Positions 12,264 to 26,347 are shown, counted from the first letter of the stretch. The stretch is 64,000 nucleotides of DNA from Ophthalmolycus amberensis (GCA_024529925.1 JAFEUB010000965.1:747001-811000), one strand, 5' to 3'. Numbers and translations: made by a program. The notes: generated by a model from the sequence alone, not told the origin.

Positions 12264-12845
12264 TTGAAGGATGAGGTTAAGTAGGTGCACCATGAAGCTA
12301 TATCGTAAGAGCTATTAAGGACGTTCCTTTCTTTGCCCACTCGACCATTTCCAGAGAGCACGCAGTCAGACAGACTGGGCCATTGCAAAGTCAAACTCCC
12401 AGTTGTGAACAGTGTCTGAAGACAGGTATGAGTCATCCCCTCAGCCGACTTGGATACCTTTGAAAAGATTTGAAACATGCCAAGTCATTCTGTCTGCTTG
12501 TGTGTGTGTGTGTGTGTGAGCGTGCACAGGTGATTGGCTGTTTGTGTTTGTGTGTCTGTTGGCACTACAGCCAAATGAGCAGTCAGCTGCAACAGTGAGT
12601 CACTCGGTCACCCTCGACTCAATACAGCGCCATTCAGACAAGACTCAGAGGTGTGAACGTGTGCGCACTTGTCCTGTGTATGTTTGTGTGTGTTTTCTTT
12701 GTTGTGCTTTTGTGGCGTAAGCTATGTATCTCTGTGTTGTCAACAGTACATTGCATGTGTGTATGTGTGTGTGTGTGTGCACGCTGGCCTGTGACTGCAT
12801 TTAAAAGTGAACTCCGTGTTTCTGTTTGACCTTTGGAATTTTGGA

Positions 12846-12970
12846 ATCTTTAATTTGTTAATTGATGCGGTTTGTTCATTTGCTCTTTCTCTGGTTTGTT
12901 CCTTGGTTCTTTGGCCTTTTGGCTCTTTGATTCTTTGGTATTTTCTTCAGTTATTTGGTTCTTTCTTAAT
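12846..12970 (+). repeat. 125-bp perfect direct repeat, unit 1
   Basis: Runs from ATCTTTAATTTG to GTTCTTTCTTAAT. It is identical at all 125 positions to 13504-13628, but the flanks differ on both sides. It contains a run of TTGGTTCTTTGGC-like sub-repeats. No coding or transposon feature recognised. Confidence 0.95.
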
Positions 12971-13503
12971 GGTCCGCTGTGCACCGCTGCTTCACTCTAG
13001 AGCCACATACACACCGTTCATTTGTGTGCATGTGTGTGTGCACTGTGTAGACACTGAGAGAGAGACAGACTGAAAAACAAGAGTGAAAGAGGAAGAAATA
13101 ACAAGAGAGTCAAAGGGACCAAGGGACAGGGAGACATTTGCAAAAACAGAAAGATTAGGAGAAATAGAAATGTCTGTCCTGTTTGTAGGTCAAAGGTCAC
13201 GTAAACACCCAGGTGTAATGAAATAAGCCTTGAACCGCTTTCTAATAGCAGTTGAATGTGTGTGGTGGTTTTATTACAAGCGGGCTCTTGCCTTGTGCCT
13301 ATCGATCACGGCTCTGATCATTATCTCAATCCTTTCATTAGTTTACCGCCGGATCGATAATGAATATGTGAGCAGGTAATTGAAAAACATTCCCTTCGGG
13401 GTTAGAGGTGCGTCGGATCCAAATGAAGTCCTTCGAACGCGATTGGGTTAGAATAATTAAAATTGTAATTTCATCAGCTGCTAAGCCTCGTTTCCGTCTT
13501 TGG

Positions 13504-13628
13504 ATCTTTAATTTGTTAATTGATGCGGTTTGTTCATTTGCTCTTTCTCTGGTTTGTTCCTTGGTTCTTTGGCCTTTTGGCTCTTTGATTCTTTGGTATT
13601 TTCTTCAGTTATTTGGTTCTTTCTTAAT
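13504..13628 (+). repeat. 125-bp perfect direct repeat, unit 2
   Basis: Identical to 12846-12970, in the same orientation, offset by 658 bp. The intervening 533 bp is unrelated and not duplicated. Because the unit is perfect while neighbouring repeats are diverged, the copy event is recent or is an assembly artefact. Confidence 0.95.
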
Positions 13629-16600
13629 TTGACTCCTGGATGACAACGTTTCATTACAGTTTGCATATGTTTAATTAGCAATAACTTCTTTGGTTCTAAA
13701 TCATTTTGCATGTCAACTATTTCCAGTGCTGACATAATCAATTTTGCTGATCTCGACTCACCCACTGTCTAATTTGTAGCCATGTCTCAAAGATGCTGAA
13801 GTGTGCAGATGCTGCTGTTTTATTGCATTGGTGGATGTACAAATCAATAGGGCCAGAAAGAGGGAGAGGGGGAGGGGGAGAGAGAGAGAAGTTGAAAATG
13901 ACGGAGAGGTTGCAAGGCACTGTCATTAACGTAAGAGACAGAAATTGGAGATGTATGGCAGGTAGACGTGACTGAGGGATGGAAGGACGAATGGCGAAAA
14001 TAAACTGATGAAACGGAGGCACAAAGATGGAGGAAAATAAAGGAAGAGAGTGATGAGGTGAGGACAACGTTGCAAGATGAGGCTGACTGACTGCAGGCGG
14101 ATGCGACTGAGAGAGTAAGAGTGTAGAGAAGAAAATACAGATGACAGATAGAGGTGAAGAGGTGGAGGGAAAGGTAGAACAGGTGCAAAGAGAGGTGGAG
14201 ATTAACAGAGATGAGAAGCCGATGCGCTGTGGAGTACAGGCAAGCTGCAGGAGGTGTGGAACGGATGGATGATTGCTATGGAGATGGAGTGTGGGACAAG
14301 ATTAAACCTAATTAGATCATTATAATGACTTTGCAAGGTGATGAAAACCGTTAGGTTGGAGATGAAGTATTGAGCTGGGCGGCTCTTTTATGAGGAATAA
14401 CACTGATTCTAACCAGGGTAAAATCCTAAAAATCATAAGCGTGGCCAGGTGAGGCTTGACCACAGAAACAAATGGAGAAAGATGGGGAGATAAAAACAAA
14501 AAGGACAACAGAGAGAAATGGCGATCAAAGCAACTTAAAATAAGTGATGCTGACTGAGAGAGAAGAATTGACCAAGATGTATGCCAAACACACGCTAAAA
14601 TGCAACATTAAGACAGTGAACATGGTAAACATTATTCCTGGTATAAACATCAGCATGTTAGCCTCGTATTACAAGAATGTCAGCATGCTGGCCATTGCTT
14701 TTAGCTGTTTCTAAAAACAGCGACGCTGTCCCGGATTCTGACACCATTAAAGAGCAAAACATTTCTAGTGTCTTGTGTGTGTGTGTGGTTGGCAACCAGC
14801 ACATCCAGTATTTTCAGTTCTTGCCCTGAGTATGCTGTGACCTCTGCTCTTCAGCACCACGGGGAAGACAGAGACATTCTCTCTGATCTAATGTGACACT
14901 TCAGAAAGATCTACATTGAGGGCTGAAACACGGGCCTCTTGCTGCTCTTAGTCATCCTCCCCAGATGAAGGTTGAAGAGTACTAATCTCAGATGTCCATT
15001 TTGTTGCTCTATGAGGATTGATGTAGTACAAAAGTGAGCGAACCAATGTCCAGTTTTAAAGGTTTTTTACATTTACTGCTTCACTCGTGTCCAAATTTAG
15101 CATTCCAGGAGAGCAAACAACCGGACTTGATGTAAGCATGTTTCTTAGGTCCCCATAGCAACACACAGGGAGGCGGTCACAGCCAAAAATGACGGCTCAT
15201 TTTGCTCAGAACTATTGACGTGTTGGTCGTCAGTGAGATGCAGCAGTTGGTTGGTGCATACTGTAATCCTCACATCAAACAGTGGGTGGGATGCCAGCTG
15301 TCTGGTGGGACTGAGCAAGCAAAATTTTATTCTTTGTTTTCCAAGATGGCCTCTGCTGAGCTGTCTCGCCACCGTTCGCAGTTTATTTTAATTTATTGTG
15401 GGGCTGTGCTCACCCATTTCCTTCATACATCTGAGTGTGGAGGAAAAAAGTCTACATCGATGGCACCAAGCACGTTTAGTATGCATACAGACATTTCAGT
15501 GAGTACCTCGTCACTTAGTCAGTTTGAAGTAGTGTGGAATTGGGACACAGATTTGGTTTCTCTTGGGGAAAAATCCTCTGAACAGGAGGCGATTTTCCTG
15601 CACGCACAACACTAGTTAGAGTGGAAGGAACCATGAGGTTAGCATGAGGGATTACAGCAGGGATAGACGCTAATATTTCCAAGCACTGGCCCCTACGGGC
15701 CCTATTATTTGGCGGCCAAAGTCCATTTTTGATGGCTCAGATGTGGACTTGTGTAAAAACAATACAGAAAATACAATTTTATGCAACTCAACACAGTCTT
15801 CCTTAACTGCCACTGGAATAAATGAAAAGATATTAACAGAATGAAAAGATATTTCTTCATTTAACCTTTTTTTTTAGACAGGTAATCTAATTGAAACACA
15901 GTCTCATTTTCAAGAGAGACCTGAAACTTGGGGGCCACAGGGGATCTGGATAATGTGGATAATGTCAAACCCTTTACAGACGACGATGCTGGAGTTAAAG
16001 TGTGTAACCTACAGAAAACCTGAAAGAAGCAAAGGGTGACAGAGTCCCAGCCCCCTCTGGTTCATTTATTGACAAGTGATTTTTGGACGTGCAGTGCACA
16101 GACACGACGACAGGACCTTCAGTCACCACAGCCCCATATTTGGATGTTTACGCTCCTCTCAAATGCCTGAATTTAATATTTCAGCGCCAGTGATTGAATG
16201 CAGGGCTTGGCCGAGAGCTCCAGAGACTCGTATATTTCACTCTTGGGCAAAGGCAAGCGGAGGCCGGGGAGATTTGTTCGGGTGCCGTGTGAGAGAAATC
16301 TGCATCTTAATTGATTTCAGGCAGGATATTTTTATATTTATGGGAACGTAAATCAATTATTCTTGCGTAGGAATATGTGTGTGTATTTGTAGTTGGTGCG
16401 CATGGTGTTAGTGTCAGATATTGGAATCACTGTAAATGTGTGCATTCACAATCTGTGCGGTTCGGGTCAGAAGTTGTGTTTAAGGGTTAATTCCCGGTCT
16501 TACCATTAGTAGTGTTAATGATCTGATGCGTGTGTAATTCCCTGTGGCTAAGCCAAATGGTGGTGTCAAGTACAGACCACTGAAATCAACTGCTCTGAAG

Positions 16601-17243
16601 TCACCTCGCCGTGTGTGTGTGTGTGTAATGATAAGAGTGTGTGTGTGCTGGTGGGTAAAGGTGACTCAGGGACTCACCTAGACTCTCTATCTAGCTTTGT
16701 CTCCCTCCTTTACTCTTTCTTGGTCTCTCTGCAGCAGAGAGCGGCCTTGTTACACTCATGGCTGCACAAACTCGTTGAGCGTGCTCGGCATAATGAACGA
16801 ACACACACACACACACACACACACACATAAGGGCAGCAGCAGTAATTAACAGCTAACTGCGAGAAGCCATTATCATTACAGGAATGAGGTGGGATCAGAC
16901 GCTCACACCTACATAATGGACAATTTGGCTCTGCATCGTCACGTGTCTGGCAGAAAAGTCTTGGCTCTTTTCAGCAATGGAGGCCACATCGACTACTTCT
17001 GCACTGGCATCAGTGTATTTCTCACCAGATGTACTGCAGCCTTTCCTAATGCTGGAGACAGCAATGGGTATTTTTCAGTGGAATAATTGTTGTAATTTGT
17101 AGAACAAAATGGATTTCACTCCTCGTATTTCGCTTTTTCTTCGAAGTGCTTGTGGCATTTCACAAGACATTATCGATGGTGTGGCTTGGCCCCAGGGTCC
17201 TGAAACGCTGTCTTTGTACAAAACAAATAAAATCAGCTGAATG
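13629..17243. other. Non-coding, no gene seen
   Basis: 13855-14250 is purine-rich on the + strand. A 137-codon open frame at 15202-15615 has no recognised domain and no supporting splice context, and is probably old repeat. 16130-16360 is free of simple repeats and may be a conserved element. Confidence 0.5.
14590..14715. repeat. Probable dispersed teleost repeat fragment (GTTAGC/AGCATGCT type)
   Basis: CAGCATGTTAGCCTCG followed by GTCAGCATGCTGGCCATTGC resembles the left part of a common teleost repeat rich in TTAGCATGCTA motifs. The right part of what looks like the same superfamily is at 59815-60125. Recognised from memory only. Confidence 0.4.
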
Positions 17244-17640
17244 TTAAAGGGGATAATATACTCATTTTCAGGTTGATACTTGTATTTGGAGTTTCTACTA
17301 GCACATCTTTACACAAAACACATATTTCCTCATACAGTCTGTCTGAATATACCTGTATTCACCCTCTGTCTGAAACACTCTGTTTGAGCGCCTGTCCCTT
17401 TAAGCCCCCAATCCTCGAAGAAGCCAATTCTGCTCTGTTTGGCTTCTGAGAATAAATATGGTGCACCTTTGCGAAGGTAGTTCTCAAGCCATAGGTGTAG
17501 ATACTCAGATGGGGGGGGAGGTATATTCTTATGAGTGTGCATGTGACATAGGAAGGGAAGCCAAATCTGAATGGCTCATTGAATCGCATGTTTTCTGATG
17601 TAGGCGGCCCTTAAAAAACTGACTGGTTTGTCTTATTTCA
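17244..17640 (+). repeat. Dispersed teleost repeat (CATTTTCAGGTT type)
   Basis: The motif order TTAAAGGGGATAATATACTC, CATTTTCAGGTTGATAC, GTTTCTACTAG, CTGTCTGAATATACCTGTAT, TCACCCTCTGTCTGAAAC and CGCCTGTCCCTTTAAG is one I recognise as a very common teleost interspersed repeat. Reading frames on the - strand here are chance. Boundaries approximate. Confidence 0.7.
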
Positions 17641-17873
17641 CAAGTTTGTTTTCAGAAGCAAAGTATTCCAAAAGTAAGTTGAGGTGATCTGATTTGACTC
17701 TTTACCTGATTGGCTTTCTCTGCTCTGCTCTTGTGGTAACAGGATTGATTCCACTTTGTCACTGTGTAATGGGTGATCTTACATGGAGTGCCTTTTAAAA
17801 TTAAACATCCCGAGTGTGTCTGCTGTCCAGAGATGAATGCATTAGTGGCCAGACAAATTGGGTGAAATTGTCG

Positions 17874-17892
17874 CCCCCCCCCCCCCCCCCCC
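17874..17892. repeat. Poly-C run of 19
   Basis: Nineteen consecutive C. Length is unlikely to be exact in any assembly. Confidence 0.9.
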
Positions 17893-18450
17893 ACTGCTCC
17901 GGTCTGAGCCTGAAGGCCATGGCCAAACCTTCCTGCATGGCCGCTGCTGAAATTGATCCCTGCCACTTCACAGATTATACACAAAACACACGTCTTGCTT
18001 TTCTTTTCTTTCTTTTTTTTTATCCCGGATCTCTTTCTCCATCTTATTTTTGTTTTATAAGACATTTCAAACAATAACAGAGTACATTATAGAACAATTG
18101 GAGTGTAATGTGGTGTACTGCGTGCTGTATTTTTCACTCCACAGATGATTGGAGGGTTTTAAGGATTTCGTGCAGGATGTAGCATCTTACCAGAGACTTG
18201 TATATGAGTCACACTTGTGTGTGTGTGTGTCTGTGACTGCCACTGGTTGTGTGTATCGGATTTGTATTCCTCCTCAAGGTTAAAATGGAAATCCACACTG
18301 TCCATATTAGTCAGGCTATATATCTCCTTTAGCTCCTGACTTCTCCTCCCTTTTCATAGCATTCTCTCATTCCCTCTGCTCACTGCTCCACTTGATGCTC
18401 TCTCCTTCCTTTTGTCGTCAGCTACATCATAAATATAAACTGTTGTCCTG

Positions 18451-18508
18451 TCCTGTCCTCTCCTCTCCTCTCCTCTCCTCTCTTCTCTTCTCCTCTCCTC
18501 TCCTCTCT
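18451..18508. repeat. (CCTCT)n pentanucleotide array
   Basis: CCTGT units pass into CCTCT and CTTCT units, about eleven in total, all pyrimidine on the + strand. Confidence 0.9.
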
Positions 18509-18872
18509 TAGCTTCGTCCTCTATCGATTTTATCTCCCGTTAATTCAAATAATTTGTATCTAATGAGCCAAACACTGATTAGGTTGTTCCAGTCGTAGAA
18601 ACAACGTCTTGCGATGCTTCAGTCAGACCTTCAAACACGAGGTCAAACTAATCAGACTGTGCTCAGACCACAGCGCCTCAGCACCACGGTTGATTTGAGC
18701 TAAATCGCAGCTGTAGCTTACAGCCCAGACATGTGGGAAATAACAGGTTCTGCTGCCAGTTTTTACCTCACAGACACAAAGGAGTATCAGGGGTGAGTTG
18801 TTGGTCCCAGAGTATATGGGGCTTATGTTTCAGAAATGTCTTTCAGAGAAGGGTTTTTAAAGGAGAAAGGAT

Positions 18873-18874
<2 letters not shown>

Positions 18875-18908
<34 letters not shown>
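18875..18908. repeat. (GT)n microsatellite
   Basis: About seventeen perfect GT units. Confidence 0.95.
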
Positions 18909-18909
<1 letters not shown>

Positions 18910-21900
18910 GGTGTCAGAGCAGCGACCTGCTGTTTATCCAGTGATGCTGGTTCTGGCCTCATCTCAGGGGAGCAGTATCTTCTCTCTCACTTTCCCTTTG
19001 CACCCCTGAAGGGGAATGTTTTGCTACAGTACCACAAGTATCCACTGGGAGAAATTTGAAGCAAGGCTAAGCAGCGCCGGCGTATCCGGTTCTTATTATA
19101 CATGCATGCATGTAGCGTTTCATACTTTCATGCAGGAGACCGGAGTTTGTCAGCAATAGCGCTGGGCTATGGGGTGATTTTCGTGTGACTCCCACTATCC
19201 CAAAATGACTCATAGAAACCAAATTGTCCTTTTATTTATGATGTTTATAATGTGAGTACGAGTGAGCAACAGTGTGAGGGATTCTATAGTGTCCTGGGTC
19301 AACATTTAGATGGGGAAATAAGCCTTTAGGTCCGATGGAAATGAAAATAGTCATCAGGTAGTCAGTTTGCTCAGCCTCACAAGGACTCAACAAATGGAAG
19401 CCTGTAGGAGGCTCATTTAAGTCAAAGCAATGCGCACACAATTTGCCAACTTCCACTGAGCTCTCCAAACAGTCAATAAAGTCACAGTGCACAGTATACG
19501 ACTCAAACTGTGGTGCTGCCAAAGAGGAGGTGGTGTGAGGTTGTTGACATCATTTAAAAGATGCACATTGAAGGATGAATCTGAAGCGAGTGAATTCATG
19601 TGAAATGGCGCCACGTCTACGATCTCTCACACTGCTGTCTGGTTTCATTCCTGTGTGTGTGAGTAGGTGTGTGACCTTGAGGTAACACAGTCTATTTAAC
19701 TGGTGATTGCCAGGCCTCTTTGGTGTCGCTGCTGGTAATGCCGTGAATTGATTCGCTGCCAAGCCCCGAAAATGTCCCCCTCCCAATCTAAATCTATCCC
19801 CCTCTTGCTGTTCTCTCCCCTCTTTCTTTCTTTTCTCCCCCCTCTCGTCGTCTTTGTCCCTTTCTTTCCGGCCTTGCCGTCTGTCCTCCAACTGGATTAA
19901 ACCGCCAACCTTGCTCATCTGTGGCTAAGCCTGTGCTGCAGTGAATGTGTGAATGTGTGTGAATGTGTGTCCCTGCGCTAATTGTACCTGTTTAACGTCT
20001 CGCCAACCTCATTACTCAACTGTCCTAGTCATTACAGCGCAGACAGTAAAGGGCTATCCACATCCATTTGCATTTAATAGTCATTGTTTGTGCCTGTGCA
20101 TGTGAAGAGGATGAAAACTGATGTGTGTGTGTGTGTGTGTGTGTTTGTGTACAGCCCAAGCCAACCGGCAGCTATTCAGCCTGGCAGGAACGGTGACTAT
20201 TCTCTTCCTCATAATGGCAGTAAAGGGTCATTCCGACCACTTCACACAGTGTACAACCTGTGTGTGTGTGTGTGTGTGTTTAATTGTTGAGCTCCCTCTC
20301 CTCTCCTCTCACTCTGACATCCCACACTTCATATGCCCACACACTCACACACCCACACACCCTCTCAGCAGCGATGCTTTCACTGGTTTTATCAGCAGGT
20401 CCGGGCGGATTGCGAGCGCAGATGCTTCTTTTGGATCTTTGCACTCGGGAGGGTTTTTAGGGGAAAATAGGTAAAGAGAGAACGAGAAAGTGGGTACAAC
20501 AAAAATAAAATAAAACACTTCAACAGTTTTTTCATTTGAATCCCTGATCCATACCTTTTCAGTGACTTGAACCACTGATCTTTACACCCCAAGGGAAATT
20601 GAAAATGTGAATTGCATTTCTTAAAGCCCCTTTGGACTTTCATGCTGCCAAAAAGGATCAAAATCCAGTGTGTGCATGTCTGTTTGCTTCAGCTTGTTAT
20701 TTTAATCTCAATTTAAAGGTCTAATTTATCTAATTGGGTTAGCTAATGTATAATCCATATCAATAATCCGCTAACATTACTCTCTGATTTCTCCCATCTG
20801 GCCGACACACATGCACTGAGTGCATCACCCACTCATTTCATTCTCATAATGATAACCTTCCCATTAATCACTGTGGTAACGCCACAGCAGCAGAGGCTCT
20901 TCAGTCTCTGCTCCCTTCTCTCATTCTGTTTTTTCTTCCTGGTCTAATGATCCCTTCTTTCCTTTGAATGTAACACTGACGGGTTTGCTCCTTTCATATT
21001 GCACTTAAGATAAGTGCTGTCCGACTCATTGTTCAGCATTAGTGCCACATTATTGTATATCACTGCATCTCACTGTAGCTGAAAATCTACTTCATTAGCA
21101 AGTTAGTTTCATGTATCAAATATATATATATATATATACAGTACAAATCTATCAATTATCAGAATAGTTGCACACTCATTTCCTGTCGATCAATTCATTT
21201 GCGAATAGTTTCAGTTTTTTTTTACAAAAACTTCAAATATTCGTAAACTATTTTTACAGATGCAGTTTTGTTTCACTGACACAAAGAAACGTATGTCAGA
21301 AGAAATTTTATTTCTTTAAGAAAAATTGTTTCGAGCAAATGTTGATATCTGTATTCTTTTCTTTCTATATTGTCTTTGTTGTTGTTTTGCGTCTCTTTGT
21401 AGTAATTTTGTACGATGTCGTGGTCATTTTGCTTCCTTGAGTCTCTTTGCGGTTGTTTTCCATAACTTCAGGTTATCTTTTTGTGTTTTTTTTTTACATC
21501 TCGTTATAGTAAGTTTGTACCTTTTATGTGGTCGTTTTGCCTCTTTGAATCTTCTTATGGTCTTTTAGCATTTATATGATCTCTTCATAGTTGTTTTGCA
21601 TCTCTTTGTGGTTGTTTTGTGTCTCTTTATGTGACATCTTGCAGGTTGGACAGAGAGAAGAAAAGAGAATCCGAGGAAAATAGACACAGTCCATTTATAG
21701 AAACTGAAAAGGTGGCAACTCCGAGCATGGGAGTGTGGAAAATGTTTGATTGGCCCTATGCTGTTACCACGGCGACTAATGGGGTAACAAAGTTCTCGTC
21801 ATTGTGTAGCATGACGAGCGTGGGTGACGCTGTGAGTGTGTGAAGAGATAAAGATAAGAGTGTGTGTTTAAAGGACAGAGTATTTGTGCAGACAGAGAGG

Positions 21901-23147
21901 GAAACTGCGTGTTGGTGAGTGAGTGTGACATGAAGAAATTAAGTGTGTGTGCGTATTGACAGGTACACTGTGTGTGTGTGTGTGTGTGTGCTTGCTTTAG
22001 TCGGGGATATAAGAGAGAGATCAGGAGGGATTAATCCAGCTTCCAATTATTATTATTGTATTTTCTTTCTCCCTCCATTCTCCTCCTCCCATAGATGAGC
22101 AAATTGCATCTGTCCTTTACTCTCCCTCTCTTTCCTCGAAGCTCTCGGTGACGAGGGGATTTTCTTTTGCCTTTTTATTAACATTGCTGTTATTTGTCAC
22201 ACAAGAGAGAGGGCAAGACAGACGGAGGGAGGGCGAGATGGAGAGAGGATTTGATAAAAGGCAGAAAGACGGACAGAGAAAAGAGGAATGGAAAAGGTTT
22301 TGACACAGAGATTTGACTAACAGGAGTGAGGTAGAGTGAGGGATTTTGTGTAAAAACAAACAAGGATTGTGGGAGAGGAGAGCAGCGGGAGGCGACGAGG
22401 AGGAAAACAGGTGAGCAAATGAAATGGGGGAGAAACGGGTGAGGACGAGCAGAAAGAAAGGGGAAGGGAAGCAAGACAAACGTGCATCATCCATGTAAAA
22501 ACAAGCCCGGGGGATGAGCGGGATGTGATGATGACCTCTTCAACATCACAGACTCGCATTTGATTGCATTTGCCTCATGTTGGCCGGCCTTTGTCACAGA
22601 TGTAACTTAAGTCCTGTTCAGTTTGGTCACTGCCAGCCTTGTGTCCTAGTAAAGCCTGCTGATGGACGGGGTGTGTTGTTTGGGTTAACTCACTTTTCAA
22701 CGGCCTCGATTTGACAGTTAAATAACTACAGTGCTTTCAATTGCGCTCTTCCTTAACATGCATCTCCAGAGACATTTAAAGGAACCCTGTGGAGTTTGTG
22801 ACCGCTAGTAGTGCTGCGGAGCAATGCTTTTATGAGCGGTCCGGCAATGCGCCAACAAAGGCAGAAATACACACAATGCATTTCAGTCAAAACACACAGT
22901 TGCTTTGTATATTTTTTTATGCTAGTTGACCTAGCGACAGACACGTTTCCTCACACTCTCACACACATGTATATATATATATATGCATGCCCACCACTGC
23001 TAAAAGCAGGCTTATTTATGCACTCTTCCTAAGTGCTCCAACAAATTAATTTCCACCTCCAGAGTTCTCTGATTTTCATGCCCCTGGCCTCTTGTACTCA
23101 CCTCTTAAAAAAAGTACCCTTGCATGCATTCGCATAACAAGCTCACT

Positions 23148-23154
<7 letters not shown>

Positions 23155-23186
<32 letters not shown>
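23155..23186. repeat. (CA)n microsatellite
   Basis: About fifteen to sixteen CA units. Confidence 0.95.
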
Positions 23187-23187
<1 letters not shown>

Positions 23188-24096
23188 CCTCATCATATCA
23201 TGCTTCATCGTCTCTTGTTTTTATGTCACAGCCCATTAAAACCCTTTTAACCCCATTTGGCTGATATCCTCGCCCACAAACGTTCACATGTTCATGCAGC
23301 ATGCCGATGAAGGGACGGAAAGAGAGAAAAGTGAGAGCTTTGGCTGCAGGCCCATAGCCTCATATACAGAAGAGCACATAACGGTATTTTAAAGGGTTAG
23401 ATTATAGTAGAAGACTTAAAAAAACAAACGTTAAAGCACAGACAAAATTAGTCATGAAGGGAATTGAAGAGAGTGGAAAAGTTGTATTGCTTAAGGCAGG
23501 AAAACATTAACCCAGACTGACTTGGTGTCCTGTGGTGATATTTGTATGCTGCAACCAGAGCCAGACTCTTCTGGACAGCAAGACTATACTCTCTACTCAT
23601 GACCTTCACTTCACCTTCTCTTGTTCTTTATTCGAGGGCAGTTGAATTGTCTTCCGTGCGGCCACATGACAAAAAGAGGAAGTGTTTTCAAAGAAGTGTT
23701 TTTTGAGGAAGAGAACAAAAAGAAAGGGTAGGAATAAAGTTGTCACCAACAAACTGTGGGATTAGACATTATACTCTCTCCCACGGTCTTAACCTTTGTG
23801 AGCTTGGCTCGAGGCTTGATCCGTCTTTCTGTCCATCGTATGACAAAATATCTATACATGCAGTGCTGTGTGTGTGTGTGCCACCAACATATAAGTACTC
23901 TATGTACTATGCGGATTTTGTCAAAATGCATGATTGTATATCTGTGTGTGTTCGATGGTATCGATGGTTTTTTGTTTGGTCAGTCATGTCCATGAACCTT
24001 GTGGCAGTGTGTGAGGGAGGGAGTGTGTGTTTGTCCTTAGAGTGATGGACGAGCTCCGTGGCAGATCGATGACCTGTAGGGAGAAACATTGAGTGA

Positions 24097-24097
<1 letters not shown>

Positions 24098-24134
<37 letters not shown>
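24098..24134. repeat. (CA)n microsatellite
   Basis: About eighteen perfect CA units. Confidence 0.95.
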
Positions 24135-24137
<3 letters not shown>

Positions 24138-25117
24138 TAAAGGCATTTTGTTTTGTCTCCAACTGCTTATAAATTTGATTTGGAATATTAAATGTTGTGT
24201 TTGCAGTTAAATGCTACTCCCAGAAATGATTAGCCAAGATGTTGTTTTACGTAAAGACATACATTACATGTGTAGCAATCTGTCATCAGGCTTTTCTCCC
24301 AGAATAAAAGTAGAGTAGGTGCATCAGCGGCTGCTCTTAGCTCTAGTGGGATGCGTTTGCAAGCACTGTGAATCTGTGCAACGTTTTGAAGCAGCTTCAA
24401 CTCGGAAAGTCTCGACTCAACGGGGTGCGTTCACTGACACCTATGAATATTTAAACCTGTCTGAACTGTCTGACTCTTTCAGGGCAATCGGATTTCTATA
24501 TGTGTAACATCTCATAGTAACGATGCGGCGAATGTGGTGGACAGCTGTCCGTCTGCCTGCAGATTGCATTCACAATCCTCTTCAGACCAGTGCCCACGCG
24601 CACACACTTCAACAACTGAAAGCTTACTGGTGCATGCGAGGCGTTCATATACATACGTTTGAAAGGGGACAGACTGGGCCGCATCCCTGACGTCTTTCTT
24701 TTCGTTCCACTGGGTCGCGTTCGCGATCGCCTTAAATCTGCACTGTGCTGCGGAATATGGGCAGCCCTTCGCAGCACTCTCTAACATGCTTGGACAGCTG
24801 TATCCACGGCCCAGTGGGGCGCGTTTGCTATCGCCCCCTTAAATCTGCCTAATTACGCATCTCATCAGCTCTTCAGCCGCTCGATAGCTGTAATCCCGGC
24901 GCCACACTCACGCACTGCCTCTCCACCTCTTTCTTTATCTGCTCCCTGCCTTTCTTGGGTTTCATCTCAGCGCTTTCATTTATTTTTCTCACTACCTTTT
25001 CTCTCCCCCTTCCCCCCTCTCTCTGTTGCATCCGCCTCTCCTCATCTCTCTAATCTTGTCCAACTCAAGTAACCAAGCTCTATGAGCTCTGTGTACCACA
25101 GGCAGCCAATGCCACTG

Positions 25118-25136
25118 CCCCCCCCCCCCCCCCCCC
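25118..25136. repeat. Poly-C run of 19
   Basis: Nineteen consecutive C, followed within 100 bp by further C-rich blocks (25178-25225). Confidence 0.9.
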
Positions 25137-25324
25137 ACAATAACTGCTGGGTTTGCCTCGCTGCCTCATTGCCTCCCCCCTCCACTTCCACTTCCACCAC
25201 CTAACCCCCCCTCCCCCTCCCACCCAAGAGTTTCCACGCACGCATACATACATAACCATGCACACGCTCACACACAGCAAATTGTCACACACAGCTCAAC
25301 ACCAGTAAAGTTGCAGGGAACAGT

Positions 25325-25358
<34 letters not shown>

Positions 25359-26347
25359 AAGATATGACCACGATCAGTCACGCTGGCTTCATCTTGTTCC
25401 CCTTCACTATCTGTGGAGGAGAGATAATAACTTTGTTGGAGATGGAGGGAAATAGGGACGGAGAGATGGATAGTGGAGCGAGGAGTCATAGGAGAAGTTA
25501 GGGATGAAGAGACGGAGGGGTTAGAAGATAGAGGGACGTATGGGGACGGGGAAGATGGAGAGGGGAAGAGCGAATGTAATGTTCTGGATATGTTCTGATT
25601 TAAATTAAGAAAAAGAGATAGCTCGCACTGATCTCCTCCTGCAGGTCACTCCACCGCCGAAGGGCTCTGACTGCAAAGTCCTGGTCTTACTGACAAACAT
25701 ACCAGGTTCTCAAGCTGCACTCATTCAAAGCTCAAAAGTCCCCCAATGGAGCAACTGAGAAATCAGACAGATAGATCAGTACCTTCAGAAGAGTATAAGG
25801 CACACAACAGTGCTGTAAAACCAAGGCAATGAAAACATATGTGGTCTTCAGAGAGTATAAATCCAGGTTTTAACCACTATGTCGTGGTTACATAAAAACG
25901 TCTTTAGCTGGAGGGCAAAGAGATATTACAAAAACAAAACACTACCTACGCCTTTGTAGCTCACACTTTACTCGGAGAGTCACAGGTGATTCGCACTAAA
26001 AACAGTGACAGGGTTTCAATTCAGTTATTCTCAATATGAGGTCTTCTGACTTGTTATGGCAGTGCTAGCAGTGTTAAAAGATGGCTGGATGGAGAAAAAG
26101 ACAAAGAAGCGGGGTGGGCTAATGCAAGGAGTAATGCGATGAATCAGATGTCATTAAACGCTGAGAAATTAGCCTTCATTGTGTGAGTGTGTGTGTGTGT
26201 GTGCGTGCATGTGTGTAAGTGTGTGTGAGAGAGAGAGTGGTGATTCATGGTGCCCAAGGAGGCAGAGCAGCAAAACACAGCTGATGTGATATGAATCAAC
26301 AACCATGGTCAATGCTCTTACTGCTTTCAATAAACGGGTCGGGGCAA

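Noticed and set aside
15202..15615. 137-codon open frame on the + strand
   Set aside because: No recognised family, ordinary composition, no splice context. Possibly old repeat; not enough to call a gene.
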